Source of the DNA: Aliisedimentitalea scapharcae
GTDB lineage: Bacteria > Pseudomonadota > Alphaproteobacteria > Rhodobacterales > Rhodobacteraceae
Assembly (NCBI RefSeq): GCF_045277565.1
Contig: NZ_CP123584.1
Coordinates: forward strand, 3,968,001-4,032,000
DNA length: 64,000 nt
Reading direction: 5' to 3'
Shown here: piece by piece, positions 26,030-35,469 of the stretch
Layout: the number at the start of each line of letters is the position of its first letter
Position numbering within the stretch: position 1 is the stretch's first letter
The notes under the pieces: generated by a model
What the model saw: the letters and a program-made list of their open reading frames with translations, nothing else
Told to the model about the DNA's origin: nothing
Databases searched by the model: none
Translations under genes and position numbers: made by a program

Positions 26030-27388
26030 TCAAGCGGTCCGCGTCGGTGATTTCATTGTCACCAGCTCTTCGGACATGGTCGGATGCACCGCCACGGTCC
26101 GATCGAAATCCTCTTTTGTTGCGCCCATCTTGACCGCGATGCCCGCCAATTGGATCATTTCACCGGCACCCGGAGCGACGATATGACAACCCAAGACTTT
26201 GCGGGTTTCCTGACTGACGATCAGCTTCATCAGCACCCGTGCCGCACGTCCTGCAAAGGACTGCTGCATCGGTTTGAACGACGCCGAATAAACCTCGATC
26301 GGTTCACGCTCGCGGGCTTCTTCCTCGCTCAGACCCACGGTTCCCATTTCCGGCTGGGTAAAGATCGCCGTCGGGATCAGGTCATGATCGACCGGGGTCG
26401 GATTGCCCTTGAACACGGTTTCGACAAAGGCCATGCCTTCGCGGATCGCCACCGGGGTCAGATTGACCCGGTCGGTCACATCCCCGATCGCATAAACTGA
26501 CGGCACGCCGGTCTGGCTGTACGCATCCACGACAATTTCACCCTTGCGACCGCGTTCAATGCCGATCTCTTCGAGCCCCATGTCATCCGCATTGGGGGCA
26601 CGGCCGGTGGCATACATCACCTGATCAAAAAGACGTTCTTCGCCATTGGTGGCCTTGACCCAGATCTGCGCGCCCTCTTTGCGCATCTCCAGAACATTGG
26701 TGCCCAGATGCACGTCGATGCCGTTCTGGCACATCTCTTCGCAAACCAACCCGCGAGCCTCGTCATCGAACCCGCGCAGGATCTGCGCGCCGCGGTAGAA
26801 TTGGGTGGTCTTCACCCCCAACCCGTTCATGATGCCTGCAAATTCCGAGGCGATATAGCCGCCCCCGACGATCAGGATGCTGTCCGGCAGCTTGTCGAGG
26901 TGAAAGATCTCATTCGAGGTGATCGCCAGTTCGGACCCCGGAAACTCTGGCACCACGGGGCGCCCTCCGGTGGCGATCAGAATATGTTTGGCAGTCTTGC
27001 GGGTGCCGTCTGACAGCTCGACCGTGTGGGCGTCGACCAGTTTGGCACGCTGGTCAAAGCTCTCGACACCGGAATTCTTGAGCAGGCTGCGATAGATCCC
27101 TTCGAGCCGGTCCAATTCGGCGTTCAGCTTGCCCCGGAACGCATCCCAGTTGAAGGCACCCGGCTGAATGTCCCAACCATAGGCCTGCGCGTCTTCGACC
27201 ATGCCGGAATACTCGCTGGCAAATACCATCAGCTTTTTGGGCACACAGCCCCGGATCACACAGGTGCCGCCATAGCGGTCTTCTTCGGCCAATGCGACCT
27301 TGGCACCGGTGTCGCCCGCAGCAACCCGCGCCGCACGCACCCCACCGGACCCACCACCGATGACAAACAGATCGTAATCAAAGCTCAT
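26030..27388 (-). CDS. gor: Gor, glutathione-disulfide reductase
   Basis: NADPH-dependent flavoenzyme that keeps glutathione reduced. 452 residues: FAD-binding IGGGSGGVRAARVAA near 11-25, the redox-active disulfide in GGTCVIRGCVPKKLM near 40-54 (the alphaproteobacterial form), NADPH-binding GGGYIASEFAGIM near 174-186, ATGRAPNADDMGL, second FAD motif YAIGDVTDR, and the catalytic His-Glu pair in VHPTMSEELV near 435-444. It is 11 bases after rpiA, so the pair is an operon; RpiA-derived NADPH flux gives a plausible link. Confidence 0.95.
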   Translation of the reverse strand: MSFDYDLFVIGGGSGGVRAARVAAGDTGAKVALAEEDRYGGTCVIRGCVPKKLMVFASEYSGMVEDAQAYGWDIQPGAFNWDAFRGKLNAELDRLEGIYRSLLKNSGVESFDQRAKLVDAHTVELSDGTRKTAKHILIATGGRPVVPEFPGSELAITSNEIFHLDKLPDSILIVGGGYIASEFAGIMNGLGVKTTQFYRGAQILRGFDDEARGLVCEEMCQNGIDVHLGTNVLEMRKEGAQIWVKATNGEERLFDQVMYATGRAPNADDMGLEEIGIERGRKGEIVVDAYSQTGVPSVYAIGDVTDRVNLTPVAIREGMAFVETVFKGNPTPVDHDLIPTAIFTQPEMGTVGLSEEEAREREPIEVYSASFKPMQQSFAGRAARVLMKLIVSQETRKVLGCHIVAPGAGEMIQLAGIAVKMGATKEDFDRTVAVHPTMSEELVTMKSPTRTA

Positions 27389-27399
27389 GCTATCTACCT

Positions 27400-28188
27400 T
27401 TAGTCGGCAAGATCGGTGAACAGGTTGTCGCTTTCGACAAAATCCAGCCGGTCATGCTCTACAGTGCCTTCATTGATATCGCGGATTTCGACCTTACCGT
27501 CGCCAAAGCCGATCACCACGGTGTCACAGATATCAATGAACAGACCGTTTTCAACCACACCCGGCATCTGGTTCATTACCATGGCCAATTGGCGCGGGTT
27601 GCCAATGCGTTTCAGATGCAGGTCCAGAATATGGTTCCCCTCATCCGTGACAAAAGGTGCGTCTCCATTCATCCGCAGCGTCGCCTGACGCCCCAGAACG
27701 TCCATGGAAATAAGGGTTTCCTCGATCAGCGCCTGTGTCGTTTGCCAGCCGAATGGAATCACTTCGACCGGCAAAGGAAACGCCCCAAGGTTTTCGACCT
27801 CTTTGCCGATGTCCGCGATCACCACCATTTGATCTGATGCGGTGGCCACGATCTTTTCCTGCAACAATGCGCCGCCGCCGCCCTTGATCAGGTTCAGATC
27901 ACCGTCGAATTCATCCGCGCCGTCGATGGTCAGGTCCAGCCACTTGGCTTCATCCAGGCTGATCACTTCGATACCAACGTCGCGTGCCAGTTCAGCGGTG
28001 CGGGTCGATGTGGGAACACCGCGGATCTTTAGCCCCTCATCCCGAACCATCTCACCCAGACACCGCACCAGCCAGGCCGCGGTCGATCCGGTCCCCAGCC
28101 CCACGCGCATTCCGTCTTCGACCATGTCGGCCGCCCGTTTGGCAGCGACAAATTTAGCCTTGTCGATGGGCGACAATTCTCCGGTCAT
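27400..28188 (-). CDS. rpiA: RpiA, ribose-5-phosphate isomerase A
   Basis: Interconverts ribose 5-phosphate and ribulose 5-phosphate in the pentose phosphate pathway. 262 residues from the ATG at 28188. Active-site segments: VGLGTGSTAAWLV near 29-41, the catalytic Asp residues in DLTIDGADEFDGDLN near 85-99, and IKGGGGALLQEKIVA near 101-115. The frame extends upstream to 28239 but GGGGAT just before 28188 and the family N-terminus favour the shorter form. Confidence 0.95.
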   Translation of the reverse strand: MTGELSPIDKAKFVAAKRAADMVEDGMRVGLGTGSTAAWLVRCLGEMVRDEGLKIRGVPTSTRTAELARDVGIEVISLDEAKWLDLTIDGADEFDGDLNLIKGGGGALLQEKIVATASDQMVVIADIGKEVENLGAFPLPVEVIPFGWQTTQALIEETLISMDVLGRQATLRMNGDAPFVTDEGNHILDLHLKRIGNPRQLAMVMNQMPGVVENGLFIDICDTVVIGFGDGKVEIRDINEGTVEHDRLDFVESDNLFTDLAD

Positions 28189-28281
28189 GGCAGCATCCCC
28201 TCGTTGCGTTGCCGGTCTTATACGGAATGCACCGCGCAACTGCGAGGCACAAAACGCATCACTTTGTTGCGGCTGCCGGCA

Positions 28282-28722
28282 TCAGGGCGCCTCCGGACGC
28301 TGCATATTCGCGATGACCTTGCGCATCAGCGAAAGAAACAGCCCCCGTTCCTCTGGGTCCAAACCTCGCAACGCGACCTCGTTCTGGTGCCATGCCGCGG
28401 CCTTTGCCGCCTGCTCCAGGGCGCGGGCCTTGTCGCTGAGAAATACGATCCGCGACCGCCCGTCCGTCTCGGAAGGGCGCCTTACGATCAACCCATCGCG
28501 ATCCATTCGCGACAACGTATTGGCCATCGTCGCCTGTTCAACGTCCAGCGCGCCCATCAGGTCAGCCTGAGTACGGCCATCAGCCTGCCACAGCTCGAGC
28601 AGCACCATGAATTGGGCCGGAGCCAGCCCAGTCGCCTGCAATCGTTTATTCAGTCCAACTGCAAACAGTCGGGCCATGTGGTTGGCCAGATACCCAGCCG
28701 ACATTTGTTGAAAATCGCTCAT
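28282..28722 (-). CDS. MarR family transcriptional regulator
   Basis: A 146-residue winged-helix repressor. The DNA-binding part is LAPAQFMVLLELWQADGRTQADLMGALDVEQATMANTLSRM near 33-73, with wing residues DGLIVRRPSETDGRSR, and dimerisation helices at both ends. It is transcribed away from the membrane protein gene 28796; the 73 bases between them carry two matching palindromes, its likely operators. This layout implies that it controls both itself and that gene, with an unknown inducer. Confidence 0.92.
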   Translation of the reverse strand: MSDFQQMSAGYLANHMARLFAVGLNKRLQATGLAPAQFMVLLELWQADGRTQADLMGALDVEQATMANTLSRMDRDGLIVRRPSETDGRSRIVFLSDKARALEQAAKAAAWHQNEVALRGLDPEERGLFLSLMRKVIANMQRPEAP

Positions 28723-28741
28723 GTGAAAGAAAGATACTTGA

Positions 28742-28779
28742 ATAGCGTGCTATGCAACAATATTTACATAGCACGCTAT
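28742..28779. promoter_or_regulatory. Paired MarR operator palindromes
   Basis: ATAGCGTGCTATG (28742-28754) and its exact reverse complement CATAGCACGCTAT (28767-28779) lie 12 bases apart in the gap between the divergent marR and 28796 genes. Each half is itself an ATAGC-GCTAT quasi-palindrome, so this looks like two dimer sites with centres about 25 bases apart. This spacing could allow cooperative binding and block both promoters. Confidence 0.85.
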
Positions 28780-28795
28780 TTAAATGGAGCTCATC

Positions 28796-29260
28796 ATGTC
28801 CCCAAAGATCCACGCCACAGCCGGTGGCATCGCGCTTGCCACGATTTCGACCTTCTGGGTTTCAACAGCCGTCAGCGAAATTTTTGCCAACGCGGAAACT
28901 GTCGCAGCTGTGAAACAGGCGATTCTGTACGGAATGCTGGTGTTGATCCCGGCCATGATGACCACCGGAGCAACAGGGGCCAAATTGGGCAAAGGCTGGA
29001 AACTGCCCCAGGTGACCCAAAAGTCCAAACGCATGAAGATCATCGCAGCAAACGGTGTTCTGATCTTGCTCCCCAGCGCGGTGTTCCTGGCCAACAGAGC
29101 ATCCGAGGGTCAGTTCGATACCGGGTTCTATTTGATCCAAACCCTCGAGCTGATCGCAGGTGCGACCAACATCTTCCTTTTGACCCTGAACATGCGGGAC
29201 GGTCTGGCGTTGGCGCGTCGCCGTGCCTCAAAAGGTGCCAAGTCAGGCCAGGCACGCTAA
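28796..29260 (+). CDS. Small multi-pass membrane protein, MarR-regulated (inferred)
   Basis: A 154-residue protein with four predicted hydrophobic segments (near residues 8-28, 42-62, 82-100 and 110-132), a Lys-rich loop between the second and third (KLGKGWKLPQVTQKSKRMK) and a basic tail (RRRASKGAKSGQAR). Start at 28796 has GGAG 6 bases upstream. It faces marR across paired operators, so its expression is probably induced when MarR is released. I do not recognise the family; a small exporter, or a respiratory or sensor subunit, cannot be separated. Confidence 0.8.
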   Translation: MSPKIHATAGGIALATISTFWVSTAVSEIFANAETVAAVKQAILYGMLVLIPAMMTTGATGAKLGKGWKLPQVTQKSKRMKIIAANGVLILLPSAVFLANRASEGQFDTGFYLIQTLELIAGATNIFLLTLNMRDGLALARRRASKGAKSGQAR

Positions 29261-29344
29261 ACATGTCGCAAAAATGCGCGTTTCCGATAGGAAACGTCGG
29301 AAACGAAGCTTTGGGAATCACCATCCCGGTCTAGATCAGGATCC

Positions 29345-30046
29345 ATGACACCGACGTATCGCCTTCATTATGCTCCTGACAACGCCTCGCTGGTGATCCG
29401 GCTGGCGTTGTTGGAGCTGGGCCAGCCCTTTGACACCCTTCTGATCGACCGTCGTCAGCGTCAACAAGACAGCAAAGGGTATCGCCAGCTAAATCCCAAT
29501 GGATTGATCCCGGTTCTAGAAACACCTGACGGACCCATTTTTGAAACCGCAGCGATCCTGTTGTGGCTGGCCGACCGACATGGCGCGCTGGCCCCGGCTC
29601 CAAACAGCACCGGGCGCGCGCCCTTCCTGAAATGGCTGTTCTTTGCTTCTAACACCCTGCATGCGGATCTGCGCCAATTGTTCTATGCCGAAAAATACAT
29701 TGGACCGGACGCAGACCTGCAACAGTCATTGCGCACCGGGATGACCCGGCGGCTTGATACCCACCTGCGGAATCTGGACTACGCTGCGGGGACTGATTGG
29801 TTGGGCGGCGATAGCCCGTCCGTTCTGGATTTATATCTGGCCTGCCAGATGCGCTGGATGGCGCTCTATCCGGCACAGCATGACCGCAGCTGGTTCAATC
29901 TGGACCAATACCCTGCCCTGCAAGCCATTCTGGTGCGTCTGGAAACCCGCCCCAGCGTACACCATGCCCAAGAAGCCGAAGGCCTGGGCCCGACCCCATT
30001 CACGCACCCCATACACCCAACACCGCCAGAAGGATCAGCCACCTGA
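29345..30046 (+). CDS. Glutathione S-transferase family protein
   Basis: A 233-residue GST-like protein: thioredoxin-fold N-terminus (YRLHYAPDNASLVIRLALLE near 5-24, LNPNGLIPVLETPDG with cis-Pro, IFETAAILLWLADRHG with Glu-Thr for glutathione) and a helical C-terminal domain (TDWLGGDSPSVLDLYLACQM). It overlaps the sdaA start by one base (TGATG), so the two are translationally coupled. The catalytic Ser/Tyr near Ala/Pro-Asp-Asn (residues 10-13) is not obvious. Confidence 0.87.
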   Translation: MTPTYRLHYAPDNASLVIRLALLELGQPFDTLLIDRRQRQQDSKGYRQLNPNGLIPVLETPDGPIFETAAILLWLADRHGALAPAPNSTGRAPFLKWLFFASNTLHADLRQLFYAEKYIGPDADLQQSLRTGMTRRLDTHLRNLDYAAGTDWLGGDSPSVLDLYLACQMRWMALYPAQHDRSWFNLDQYPALQAILVRLETRPSVHHAQEAEGLGPTPFTHPIHPTPPEGSAT

Positions 30047-31419
30047 TGTTCCTCTCCGTCTTCGATATGTTCAAAGTGGGCATTGGCCCGTCCTCGTCAC
30101 ACACAATGGGCCCGATGGTGGCCGCCGCGCGGTTCCTGGATCTGATGCGGGCCTCGCCGTTTGAATTCCACGGACTGCGCGCATCCCTGCATGGGTCGCT
30201 GGCCTTTACCGGTGTGGGTCATGCCACTGACCGCGCCACCATTCTGGGGCTCGCAGGATTCCTGCCTGATACCTATGACGACGCCAAAGCCGAAGCCGCG
30301 CTGGCCGATCTGAATGCCACCCACCTGTTGCACCCCCAAGGATTGGGCGCGTTGAAATTCGATCCCAAGGCGGACATGATCTTTGACTATGATCACAATC
30401 TACCTGGTCATGCCAATGGCATGATCCTGATGGCTACAGACGCCCAGGGCGACGTGATCCTGCGCCAGGTGTATTATTCGGTCGGCGGCGGGTTTGTCCT
30501 GACCGAAGAGGAGCTGGCAGACGGCAAAGACACCGATGACGGCGCACCGGTCCCGTTTCCATTCCATTCAGCTGCCGAAATGCTGGAGATGGCCCAGGCC
30601 AGTGGCAAGTCCATCGCAGACATGAAACGCGCCAATGAAATCGCGCGTGGGTGCGCCGACAGCTTTGCCAAGGGCACCGCCCGTCTGTGGCAGGTGATGA
30701 ACGACTGTATTGAACGCGGGCTGAACCGGGACGGCATTCTGCCCGGCGGCCTGAATGTACGTCGCCGCGCCAAAGGGATCCACGACGCGCTGGTGGCCGA
30801 ACGCGGCATGAACCTGAACGCACCACACACCATCAATGACTGGATGAGCGTGTATGCGATGGCCGTGAACGAAGAGAATGCCGCCGGTGGACAGGTTGTC
30901 ACCGCACCGACCAACGGTGCGGCTGGTGTATTGCCTGCGGTCCTGCGCTATTATCTGGACCACGTGCCCGGCGCCTCTGAAAGCCATATCGAAGACTTTT
31001 TGCTGACAGCGGCCGCGATCGGCGGGTTGGTGAAATACAACGCCTCGATCTCTGGTGCAGAAGCGGGCTGCCAGGCCGAAGTTGGCAGCGCTGCAGCCAT
31101 GGCCGCAGCCGGTCTGTGTGCCGTTATGGGGGGCTCACCCGAGCAAGTGGAAAACGCCGCCGAAATTGCATTGGAACACCATCTGGGCATGACCTGTGAT
31201 CCGGTCAAAGGTCTGGTTCAGGTGCCCTGCATCGAACGCAACGGCCTGGGCGCGATCAAAGCCGTCTCTGCCGCAAGCCTGGCGCTGCGTGGAGATGGAC
31301 AGCATTTCGTGCCGCTGGATGCAGTCATCGAAACCATGCGTCAGACCGGGCATGACATGCACGAAAAATACAAGGAAACCTCGTTGGGGGGATTGGCGGT
31401 CAATGTTCCAAATTGCTGA
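30046..31419 (+). CDS. sdaA: SdaA, L-serine ammonia-lyase (iron-sulfur, single chain)
   Basis: Converts L-serine to pyruvate and ammonia with a 4Fe-4S cluster. 457 residues, the full single-chain form with the beta-like N-terminal domain (FDMFKVGIGPSSSHTMGPMV near 4-23) followed by the catalytic alpha-like domain. Cluster ligands appear in EAGCQAEVGSA near 340, LGMTCDPVKGLVQVPCIERN near 380-400; TAPTNGAAGVLPAVL is also typical. Coupled with the upstream GST gene; a short hairpin follows its stop. Confidence 0.96.
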   Translation: MFLSVFDMFKVGIGPSSSHTMGPMVAAARFLDLMRASPFEFHGLRASLHGSLAFTGVGHATDRATILGLAGFLPDTYDDAKAEAALADLNATHLLHPQGLGALKFDPKADMIFDYDHNLPGHANGMILMATDAQGDVILRQVYYSVGGGFVLTEEELADGKDTDDGAPVPFPFHSAAEMLEMAQASGKSIADMKRANEIARGCADSFAKGTARLWQVMNDCIERGLNRDGILPGGLNVRRRAKGIHDALVAERGMNLNAPHTINDWMSVYAMAVNEENAAGGQVVTAPTNGAAGVLPAVLRYYLDHVPGASESHIEDFLLTAAAIGGLVKYNASISGAEAGCQAEVGSAAAMAAAGLCAVMGGSPEQVENAAEIALEHHLGMTCDPVKGLVQVPCIERNGLGAIKAVSAASLALRGDGQHFVPLDAVIETMRQTGHDMHEKYKETSLGGLAVNVPNC

Positions 31420-31438
31420 TTGTGACGCCGCGTCACAA
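31420..31438 (+). terminator. Short hairpin directly after sdaA
   Basis: TTGTGACG-CCG-CGTCACAA forms an 8-bp perfect stem with a 3-base loop immediately after the sdaA stop codon. No T-run follows, so it may stabilise the 3' end or be a weak terminator. Confidence 0.4.
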
Positions 31439-31525
31439 CTCTAGAGAGATCGTTTAAGGCAAGAAATCCCAAAACGCACGCAACCTTGACTTGCGCAAAG
31501 GTTAACGCCCGCCTAGCGTGAACCC

Positions 31526-32464
31526 ATGTTTATTGATCGCCCCATTCTTGGTATCTCTCTGATGCTTGGCTTTTGTGTCGTCGCCCCTATGGGCGACGCG
31601 GTGGCCAAGCTGCTTGGAGAATCTGTCCCCCTTGGACAGTTGTTGTTTGTTCGTTTCGCCATCCAGGCGGCCGTTTTGATTCCCATTGTCGCGATGACCG
31701 GCCGTCTGTGGCGAATGAACCGCAGGGTGTTGACCCTGACGGTTTTGCGTACCGCGCTCCATATCGCCGGCATTGGTGCGATGTTCACCGCGTTGCAATA
31801 TCTGCCCCTTGCAGATGCCGTTGCCATCGCCTTTGTCATGCCCTTCATCATGATGCTGTTGGGCAAATATGTCTTGAACGAGGAAGTCGGCCTGCGCCGG
31901 CTTCTGGCCTGTGTCGTCGGGTTCATCGGAACCTTGCTGGTTATTCAGCCCAGCTTTGCCGCGGTCGGCTGGCCCGCGTTGTGGCCTCTGGCCGTCGCTG
32001 TGATATTCTCCTTGTTCATGTTGGTCACTCGCCAGATTGCCAAGGAAACCGATCCGATCGGCCTGCAGGCTGTCAGTGGCGTGATGGCGACGGTTGTGCT
32101 GTTGCCCGTTTTGCTTGTCGGTCAGCATATGGATATTGCCCCGTTGACGATGAAAACTCCGTCTTCGTATGAGGTTTCATTGCTATTGGGCATTGGTCTG
32201 CTGGGAACAATTGCGCATCTGTTGATGACCTGGTCTCTGCGCTATGCGCCCGCAACCACATTGGCACCGATGCAATATCTTGAGATTCCGGTTGCCACAT
32301 TCATTGGCTGGGCGATCTTTGGCGATCTACCCAACATGTTGGCCAGCTTTGGTATTGCGATCATCATGGGGGCTGGGTTGTATATTGTCGCCCGCGAACG
32401 CGTCGTCGCCAAACAGCAAACGCCCCGACCCAAAGTCAGCTCTCGGGCACAATCGCCCGCATAA
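31526..32464 (+). CDS. EamA/DMT-family transporter
   Basis: A 312-residue membrane protein with ten hydrophobic segments arranged as two EamA repeats. Landmarks: GDAVAKLLGESVPLGQLLFV near 21-40, FTALQYLPLADAVAIAFVMP near 88-107 and, in the second repeat, SLRYAPATTLAPMQYLEIPV near 238-257 and FGDLPN. The sequence fits the S-adenosylmethionine/carboxylate-type clade, but no substrate can be assigned. The 3' end overlaps the convergent thiamine pyrophosphokinase gene by 29 bases. Confidence 0.87.
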   Translation: MFIDRPILGISLMLGFCVVAPMGDAVAKLLGESVPLGQLLFVRFAIQAAVLIPIVAMTGRLWRMNRRVLTLTVLRTALHIAGIGAMFTALQYLPLADAVAIAFVMPFIMMLLGKYVLNEEVGLRRLLACVVGFIGTLLVIQPSFAAVGWPALWPLAVAVIFSLFMLVTRQIAKETDPIGLQAVSGVMATVVLLPVLLVGQHMDIAPLTMKTPSSYEVSLLLGIGLLGTIAHLLMTWSLRYAPATTLAPMQYLEIPVATFIGWAIFGDLPNMLASFGIAIIMGAGLYIVARERVVAKQQTPRPKVSSRAQSPA

Positions 32465-33101
32465 CCGCATCAAGCGCGCTTCGGGGCACGATCACCAACA
32501 GCCCCGGCCCATCTACCGACAGGCGCACAGGCCCCAAGGCCCTGTTCGATGTCCCGATGCGCCCATCCGGTGCCAGCTGAAGCCCGTCGATTGGCCATTC
32601 CAGCCCTTCGGAGCGCCCTGTTACCCGTGCCATGGGATACAGTGACACGATCGACCCCGGCTCCAATTCCATTGTGAAATCCGCAGGCGCGTGGAAAATC
32701 ACCTCCAGTTCGCCAATCAGAATACAAGGTATGTTGGACCGTCGGATCAATGTACTGAAGGCTGCCAACTGGTGGTCCAGCCGCCGCCCCAGAAACCCGA
32801 TCGCCAAAACCAGCGGTGCCGAAATGCTGCGTAGGGCTTTGTCAAAATCAGTGCTGTCCTGTTCCGTGATCGGAAATACCGTTTCCGGTAGCAAAAGAGA
32901 CCGGGCAGCCGCCGGCAGGGAATCCAGATCCCCGATCACGGCCAGCGGAGTATATCCCCGGTCCAACGCTGCCAGCGCACCGCCATCGGCCGCCACCAGG
33001 TCGGGTGCCCGCGCCAAGGCATAGGCAAAATCTTCGGAATAGACCGCTCCTCCACCAATCAGGGTGACGGGATTCGGGGACTGAACAACAGGTTTTTTCA
33101 T
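32436..33101 (-). CDS. Thiamine diphosphokinase
   Basis: Makes thiamine diphosphate directly from thiamine and ATP. 221 residues from the Met at 33101. Catalytic motifs: LIGGGAVYSEDFAYAL near 14-29, VAADGGALAALDRGY near 36-50, VIGDLDSLP near 55-63 and TEQDSTDFDKALRSI near 78-92, with the FLGRRLDHQLAAF block. C-terminal beta domain is shorter but with the GLEWPIDG strand. It probably salvages thiamine; no riboswitch was seen upstream. Confidence 0.9.
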   Translation of the reverse strand: MKKPVVQSPNPVTLIGGGAVYSEDFAYALARAPDLVAADGGALAALDRGYTPLAVIGDLDSLPAAARSLLLPETVFPITEQDSTDFDKALRSISAPLVLAIGFLGRRLDHQLAAFSTLIRRSNIPCILIGELEVIFHAPADFTMELEPGSIVSLYPMARVTGRSEGLEWPIDGLQLAPDGRIGTSNRALGPVRLSVDGPGLLVIVPRSALDAVMRAIVPES

Positions 33102-33239
33102 GCCCGCTTTAATGCCCACTTTTGACAGCCGCCACAATCTAGCCACAAAATGATACGTTCATTTACACAGATTCGGACCGAAATTGTCTCTCTGTTCCTA
33201 TTAGATCAGTGGCAATAAATGGTAAGAGGCGAGCAACCG

Positions 33240-35444
33240 ATGGTACAGAACAACAAGGTACTGACAGTATCCTACGGCACGTTTTCGTGTACGCTTGAGG
33301 GATTCGACGACTCCTTTGACACGATGAAGGCGATTGCCGAGTACTTCCGCGATTTGGCGTCGGATGATCGTTACTTCGGTGCCGAACCCCCTCAACCGGA
33401 TGCTGACATGTTGGCCCGGATTGCCCAGCGCGAGATTTCACGCCAAGTCGAAGCCCGTCAGGGTGACAGTGGTATTGTCCTGCGGGCTTCGGAGCCGACT
33501 TCCCCTGCTTTGGCTGTATCGCAACCTGCTGTACAATCCCCTCCTGTTTCGGAAGCGGCAACACCCCCGGCTGCCCCGGCTCCGGCTGCGCAACCGCCTG
33601 CGGAACAGCCCCCCGTAGCCACGACACCCGAATCCGATTTGCCAGAGTCCATTGAGCCCGCCATGGCCGAAAGTGCCGAACAGGCGGAACAGGCTGAGGC
33701 AACAGAGGCTGATCAGAACGACAGCATCGCCGAGGCGGCGCAGGCCGTAGATCTGGCCGAACAACCAGATTCTGACGACCAGATGGACGCGGTGGTGGAA
33801 CAGACCACGCAAGACCCAGCCGACGACGCACCCGAAATTGAAGACGAAACGGTCCTGGTTGCGGTTGATACACCGGTCGACACACCAATCGAATTCGAAG
33901 CACTGGATGTTTCGGAACGCGATGTGGATCCCGTCATACAGAAAAATACGCAAGACACGGTTCCCGCCGCAGACAGCATTGCTGCAAAATTGCAACGCAT
34001 TCGGGACGTTGTTTCGCGAAAGTCTGCGCCCGTGGACGACGCAGAATATTCGGAAGACGAACATGCCGATTCGTTTGTCGCAACCGCCGCTCAGGATATT
34101 GCCCAGGCGCTGGACGAAGAGATTGAGTCCCCAGATCAGGACATGATTGCCGCCCAGGACGCGCCGACCGTTCAGGCTGATCCTGCAGAAACACAAGATC
34201 ATAGTGACACTTTGGCAGATGATGCCGACATTTCCGCATTCCTGGATCAACTGGACAAAGAGACTGATCTGGATATCGACGTAGATACCAACCTGGAACA
34301 GTCCGACCCGCAGGATGGTGAGGATGAGAGCCTGTTCGACGATCTGGGAGACGACGCAGAAGCCGCCCTGGATGAAGACCTGACCAACATTATGGAAGCC
34401 TCGGATGCCGAACCTGCCCCTAAAACGGCTCTCCCGCGCATTCACAAGATCAAACGCAGAGATATCGAGGCCGCAATGGCCTCGGGTACGCTCGAACAGG
34501 TAGACGACCCCGAGGACGACGGCGTTGCCGAACAACAGGCCGCAATGACCGAGACATCGCTGTCGGAGGAAGAAGAAGCTGATCTGCTGCGTGAACTGGC
34601 TGCTGTTGAGGCCGAATTGACGGTTGAAAACGATGAAGCTGAAGAGCCCGATCCTGCAGAACATGCTGAATCAGACCTGTTGATTCTGGGTGAGGATGCA
34701 GCGTTTGACCATGCCACCCAAGACACCCCGGAGGAACCACGCACGTCAGCGGCCACAGATACCCCGGAAACAGACGTCTCGCGGTTGATGGAGGCGGCAG
34801 ACCAAAAGCTGGAAGATCCTGAAGCCTCGACCAACCGTGACACGTTCAACCAACTGCGCGCAGCTGTTGCCGCCGCCGAGGCAGAACGCGCTGCCGGTGG
34901 TACTGTCGGATCGCACACAGACGATGAACCGTACCGTGCCGACCTGGCAAATGTGGTGCGCCCCCGTCGTCCCGTATCACCTGCAAACCGCAAGGAGCGT
35001 GCCGAACGCCCCAGCACGCAAGAACGCGCCGCGCCGCTCAAGCTGGTCGCCGAGCAACGGATCGACACCCCAGCCGAAGCACGCGGCCCAATCCGCCCCC
35101 GTCGCATTCGTGGTTCTCATCTGGAACAGGTTAACGCTGCTTCCGGCTCGAACGGCAGCAGTTTCACCGCCTATGCCGCCGAAAGAGGGGCCGTCGAACT
35201 GCCCGAACTTCTGGAAGCTGCGGCCGCCTATCTCAGCTTTGTGGAAGGGCTTGAGCAGTTTTCGCGCCCCCAGCTGATGAACAAGGTGCGTCAAATGGAG
35301 GCCACCACCGAATTCAATCGCGAAGACGGTCTGCGTTCGTTCGGCCAATTGCTGCGCGACGGCAAGATCGAAAAAGCCGGAAGCGGGCGCTTCACGGCGT
35401 CCGGTGATATTGGCTATCGGCCCGACAGCCGCGCGGCTGGCTAA
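33240..35444 (+). CDS. Large acidic low-complexity protein with conserved ends
   Basis: 734 residues from the ATG at 33240 (AAGAGG upstream; first frame Met is at 33219). Residues 1-75 are conserved-looking and ordered (VLTVSYGTFSCTLEGFDDSF, DTMKAIAEYFRDLASDDRYF), about 80-620 are highly acidic and repetitive in Ala, Glu, Asp, Gln and Pro, without signal or membrane helix, and 620-734 are again ordered and basic, ending ATTEFNREDGLRSFGQLL, RDGKIEKAGSGRFTASGDIG. The C-terminal block resembles a DNA- or partner-binding tail. I believe it is a conserved Rhodobacteraceae protein of unknown role; chemotaxis-type names in databases would not be supported here. Confidence 0.8.
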   Translation: MVQNNKVLTVSYGTFSCTLEGFDDSFDTMKAIAEYFRDLASDDRYFGAEPPQPDADMLARIAQREISRQVEARQGDSGIVLRASEPTSPALAVSQPAVQSPPVSEAATPPAAPAPAAQPPAEQPPVATTPESDLPESIEPAMAESAEQAEQAEATEADQNDSIAEAAQAVDLAEQPDSDDQMDAVVEQTTQDPADDAPEIEDETVLVAVDTPVDTPIEFEALDVSERDVDPVIQKNTQDTVPAADSIAAKLQRIRDVVSRKSAPVDDAEYSEDEHADSFVATAAQDIAQALDEEIESPDQDMIAAQDAPTVQADPAETQDHSDTLADDADISAFLDQLDKETDLDIDVDTNLEQSDPQDGEDESLFDDLGDDAEAALDEDLTNIMEASDAEPAPKTALPRIHKIKRRDIEAAMASGTLEQVDDPEDDGVAEQQAAMTETSLSEEEEADLLRELAAVEAELTVENDEAEEPDPAEHAESDLLILGEDAAFDHATQDTPEEPRTSAATDTPETDVSRLMEAADQKLEDPEASTNRDTFNQLRAAVAAAEAERAAGGTVGSHTDDEPYRADLANVVRPRRPVSPANRKERAERPSTQERAAPLKLVAEQRIDTPAEARGPIRPRRIRGSHLEQVNAASGSNGSSFTAYAAERGAVELPELLEAAAAYLSFVEGLEQFSRPQLMNKVRQMEATTEFNREDGLRSFGQLLRDGKIEKAGSGRFTASGDIGYRPDSRAAG

Positions 35445-35469
35445 GCGCCCTCACCCATTGGATTGTTCC

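Noticed and set aside
33438..34664. 408-codon open frame on the minus strand
   Set aside because: Mirror of the acidic low-complexity gene; the Cys/Arg/Gly-rich translation has no family look.
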